A model generated the notes under the pieces. The model worked only from the letters and a program-made list of their open reading frames with translations, was not told the DNA's origin and did not search any database. Position numbers and translations under genes: made by a program. 64,000 nt of DNA from Lates calcarifer (Eukaryota > Chordata > Actinopteri > Centropomidae): positions 8,867,712 through 8,931,711 of the forward strand of contig NC_066851.1 in the NCBI RefSeq assembly GCF_001640805.2, written 5' to 3'. Position 1 is the stretch's first letter; each line of letters starts with the position of its first letter. Positions 60,672 to 64,000 of the stretch are shown in pieces.

Positions 60672-63570
60672 AGCTCTCTCGGTGGAAGACATTAGGCCGC
60701 AGTAACAAGCTATTGATTGGACTGGGCGGGAGGCTGCTGCTGATCTCTCATGAAGACGCCGAAATACAAAATGCATTAATAACAAGATAAAACAACACAC
60801 CAAATCTACAAGGTTTTTTTCTGTTTTTGGTTTTGTTTTTTGGACGCCATCCTTTTCGTAATGTTTCTCTGCTGCATTTCACTTGGGAAGTCCTGAAATT
60901 TTCTACTGATAAAGTTGAGATTTCTCGTTTTTCTTTCATCTGTTTTGGTGATTACTGCTCTTAACAGCTATTAGACATCACAGCTCTTCACTGGAAGGAC
61001 ATGCCCATCAGAATCTCTGGGTTTTTAAACCAGTAAAAGTAAAACCTTTGATCAGCCCAGTATCGGTGATTAGTTTTGAACGAGCACCACGGTGGACATC
61101 TATTTATAATAAAATGTCGGGAAGCTGCTGTCAGAAATATTCCCTGCCTGTTTACCTGTGGGTACAAAATAAAGAACCTGTTAGCAAAAAATATTGATCA
61201 AGGTTTTTTATTAACATTTCTATCTCAAAATACATTTCAATTTGAAGTGCCTGCAGAGACAAATACTCAGTAATGACTCTCACTTTCACTCTCTCTCGGC
61301 ACACACACATTCACACAGAAGCACACACACTTGCTTTTGCTACTGGCGTGATGTTGGCGTCCCAGAGGTAATTAGACTGAGGCTGTTGCTGGCTGTGCTA
61401 CAACAGCTCAAATACCTGGACTGACTCTACTACACCTGTCTGCGGGGGAAAACTCTTTGAGTGTGTGCCTGGCCTTCTTAAAGATATACTATACTTGTCT
61501 GTGAATATGTGTGTATCCTCGCTGAAACATGGTTGCACATGGTTGTGTTTGCTACTAGCTGTGTATATCCTTATGATGTGTGAAGCATTGTAGTGATTGT
61601 GTGTGTGTTTACAGTATGCGTGCCTGTGTGTATGTGTCATCACCTGCCAGCACACAGTTATTTCTACATCACTCTGATCTCAGTGATAAGCCTTAACAAC
61701 AGGAGCATATATGATCATCCTCTCTCTGACTCTCTCTCTCTCTCACACACACACATGCAAGCACACACTGGTGTAGATGAAAGGCTAGACGTCTGGATTA
61801 TGGAGGAGCTAACATGACAAGGCTGTTATCTACTATGCTCTTTATGAATATCACTAGATGGTCTTTAGGATAGATGGTGCAGGCTTTGATGATCGTTGTG
61901 TTACTGGAATGACATTTTGGCAGTTGTGTACACTCAAAAACCCACCGCAACATAATGCACTAAGCTCAAGCGCACACGTACACACGCACAATCACAAATG
62001 CAGGGATTTTGATGCAAGCTGTCGTCTTCTCTCTCACGCGCATTTTGAGAGAGAGCGTGCTGCTACATCACTCGCTCTTTTCCTTCTACTTTTTTTGCAC
62101 ACAAACACACACAGTACCCAGATCAGTGTTATAAGCTGTGTGAAGCCAACAAAGGTTAGTTAGTTTGACCTCTGCCTGCTGTATTGAGCCTCTTTTTTTC
62201 TTGATCTATTGGAAAGGTAAAAACACACAAAAGCACACCAACTGGAGGCTAAAATTAGCTCTGTAATTGGGATGATTTTTGGAGGAGAGTAATAAAGAGA
62301 TTCAGTGGAGGCTGAATGCCTTTTTCCCCTTCCACACACAGCATTTCATTTTAAATAGAGCTTTCTTCTCTCTGTTTATTTCTGATGGCTTTATGCCACT
62401 AGACACATGCTAATAGGATTTTTGCTCATAAATTAACTTGGCTCTTTCCTCCTGTAGGGCTGATTCTGCTCTTTGACCACTCACTGTTCAATTATATTTT
62501 TTGAGTTTGTTTTATTATTAAATGCAGTGTGTCCCAGAGTTTCCCTACATGGTTGAAATGCAGTTTTCTCTTGAGGCTTCTCCACTTTGCCAGGAATAAA
62601 ATTCTAGGTGGGGAAATGCTGAATTTATTTACTTGTTAATCTAGCTCTGTATTCTTGGTTTAAAAAAGTCAAATTCAAAAACATCAACTGTATTTTTGAA
62701 GCAGCGCTGTGACATGTTGCTGTTTTCTGACCTTGAAATGTGCTTTTCTTTTTGGTTACCTATTTTCATACAGAGTGAAGCGTGTATGGTGCAAAAAGAG
62801 GAGAGGTGCTGATAGGAGTTTCATACATAGGAGACAATATGAGGCACCGTGTTGGTAGTTTGGTAAAGTGAATGTTGCGAATGACATTGCATTGAAAGTA
62901 GACGTTTGATGAACAGGTCTCACTCAGATATAATAATGACTGAAATGTCACAGCAGCTGCAGGATACTGTGGTCTAATTGTCACATTTAGATTGGCCTCA
63001 TGTATTAAATGCTAGAGCTAATTTTCTTGTTAAGTTTTGGCCATTTTATCAGTAAAAAGGTTTGGGAATGTGATGACAACACAAAAGCAAAATCAGAAAC
63101 ATGAGCAGTCTGATTACACAGGTTTTAAAGAAACCTCCAGGTTACTCTTGCTTATTTAGAATGGAAAAGGGAGGCTAACGGTAAAATGATTATGTTATAA
63201 CTGATAGACACGGTGGTGAATATATTAGAGTTTTCCCTTAATATTGTTATACCAAGAATGCTAATAAACCAAACTGCACTGAGCCTAAAACTACTGGACC
63301 ATTCTTACTTATATATGTTAGTGAGTATATGTGTTAATATGTTGTTTTAGACTACATGCAGTATATGAAACCCTCCCCGGTCCACTTCTTCTCAAATAAA
63401 TAAATAAATAAATAGCTAAGCTAATGAGAGGATTGTGCACATGAGCAGTGTATTTGTTGCTTTAAAATGGAACCAGTCAGTTATGGTATGAAGAAAACTC
63501 ACTGTGAATATCTCTCTATTGTAGATTTGAACATGTAAGTTTGCAGTTATCGCAGAATTCCTTGAAAAAT

Positions 63571-63584
63571 AAGGTCATGACCTT
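63571..63584. promoter_or_regulatory. AAGGTCATGACCTT palindrome (IR0, TREpal-type)
   Basis: A 14-base perfect palindrome containing AGGTCATGACCT, the idealised palindromic thyroid-hormone/retinoid response element. Confidence 0.35.
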
Positions 63585-64000
63585 GGTATCGTCAGTCGAT
63601 GCTGTGCCCCAGATATGCATCATATCTCTCATCAGGTGCAGTTTGCATGTGTGGCAGTGTGTGAATCAGTGTATCAGAATGTATGTTTTAATCACTGCAT
63701 TTGTTTTTGTACCAGGATATTACCTGCTATGTATATACAGTAGGCCAAATCCATGAGGCTGTGTGTTCATGTGTGTAAATACACCAAAGCTGACTTCCCT
63801 CCTTCAAAATGGTAGATCAAGGATTTCTCTCAGTGCAATTTGGAGAAACCAAGAGATAGAAAGAGAGGGATAGAGAGAGAGAGAGCAGCCGTGGAAAGAA
63901 AACAAGAAAGTGAATAAGAAAGAGAGGAAAAACTGCCAGGCTGTTTGGTCCCACCTGTCTTGACTTGAAAGAAGAAAGAGAGAAAAGACAAAGACTTGCA

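Larger units (their letters stand above)
41012..64000 (+). other. arid1b: arid1b intron downstream of exon C, cut by the window edge (at least 23 kb)
   Basis: Starts with GTGAGT. It contains retrotransposon tails near 43023-43165 (minus) and 46550-46595 (plus), a purine and G-rich block at 44280-44460, CA arrays at 44570, 49015, 54011, 54058 and 54807, (GATA)n at 49185-49248, a hAT-like repeat near 53215-53560, a CA/TG inverted pair at 55112-55180 and CNE-like islands near 54120-54225 and 59030-59245. Several frames of 140-175 codons occur but are low-complexity or unrecognisable. The next arid1b exon is not present. Confidence 0.8.

Noticed and set aside
1..64000. CRISPR arrays, operons, phage, tRNA or rRNA genes, bacterial-type systems
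   Set aside because: None seen. Spaced-repeat appearance comes from microsatellites, and the gene structure is clearly that of a spliced vertebrate gene.

Overview
The window is a vertebrate, almost certainly teleost fish, genomic segment. It lies entirely inside one plus-strand gene, the fish orthologue of ARID1B (a DNA-binding BAF/SWI-SNF chromatin-remodelling subunit). No complete gene is present. I can support three coding exons, at 7673-7876, 24549-24722 and 40907-41011. Together they encode part of the long, disordered Gln/Pro/Ser/Gly-rich N-terminal half that precedes the ARID domain. The rest, more than 99%, is intron: at least 7.7 kb upstream, two introns of about 16.7 and 16.2 kb, and at least 23 kb downstream. 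The ARID domain and the C-terminal BAF250 domain must lie beyond the right edge.

The teleost assignment rests on four things: very dense (CA/GT)n microsatellites, dispersed repeats of kinds I recall as common in fish genomes, typical fish non-LTR retrotransposon tails, and intron sizes compact for this locus. Exon identity rests on recalled ARID1B motifs (MKRxQLYGM, RYPM, GMQYPQQQ, YGQQG, RPSSLP). ARID1A reads differently at these positions.

Layout. 1-7672: intron with purine/pyrimidine-rich tracts and a GT microsatellite. 7673-7876: exon A. 7877-24548: intron with GT and ATT microsatellites, several low-repeat islands that look like conserved non-coding sequence, an X-box/CRE composite at 10684-10705 and a perfect DR1 at 16145. 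24549-24722: exon B, with a polyglutamine tract, a tandem NAGNAG acceptor and a hairpin just before the acceptor. 24723-40906: intron holding a 2.4 kb TIR-ended element (27653-30021) with an internal direct repeat, plus CNE-like islands and long GA tracts. 40907-41011: exon C. 41012-64000: intron with retrotransposon tails, a hAT-like relic, a G-quadruplex cluster, a (GATA)n array, a (CA)n/(TG)n inverted pair, and nuclear-receptor-type palindromes at 56264 and 63572.

I found no CRISPR, operon, phage or otherwise undescribed enzymatic system. The observations most worth checking are the splicing architecture of exon B and an unexpectedly high number of perfect two-half-site AGGTCA elements in the introns. 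The conserved-element calls are judgements from base composition and motif content, not from an alignment.
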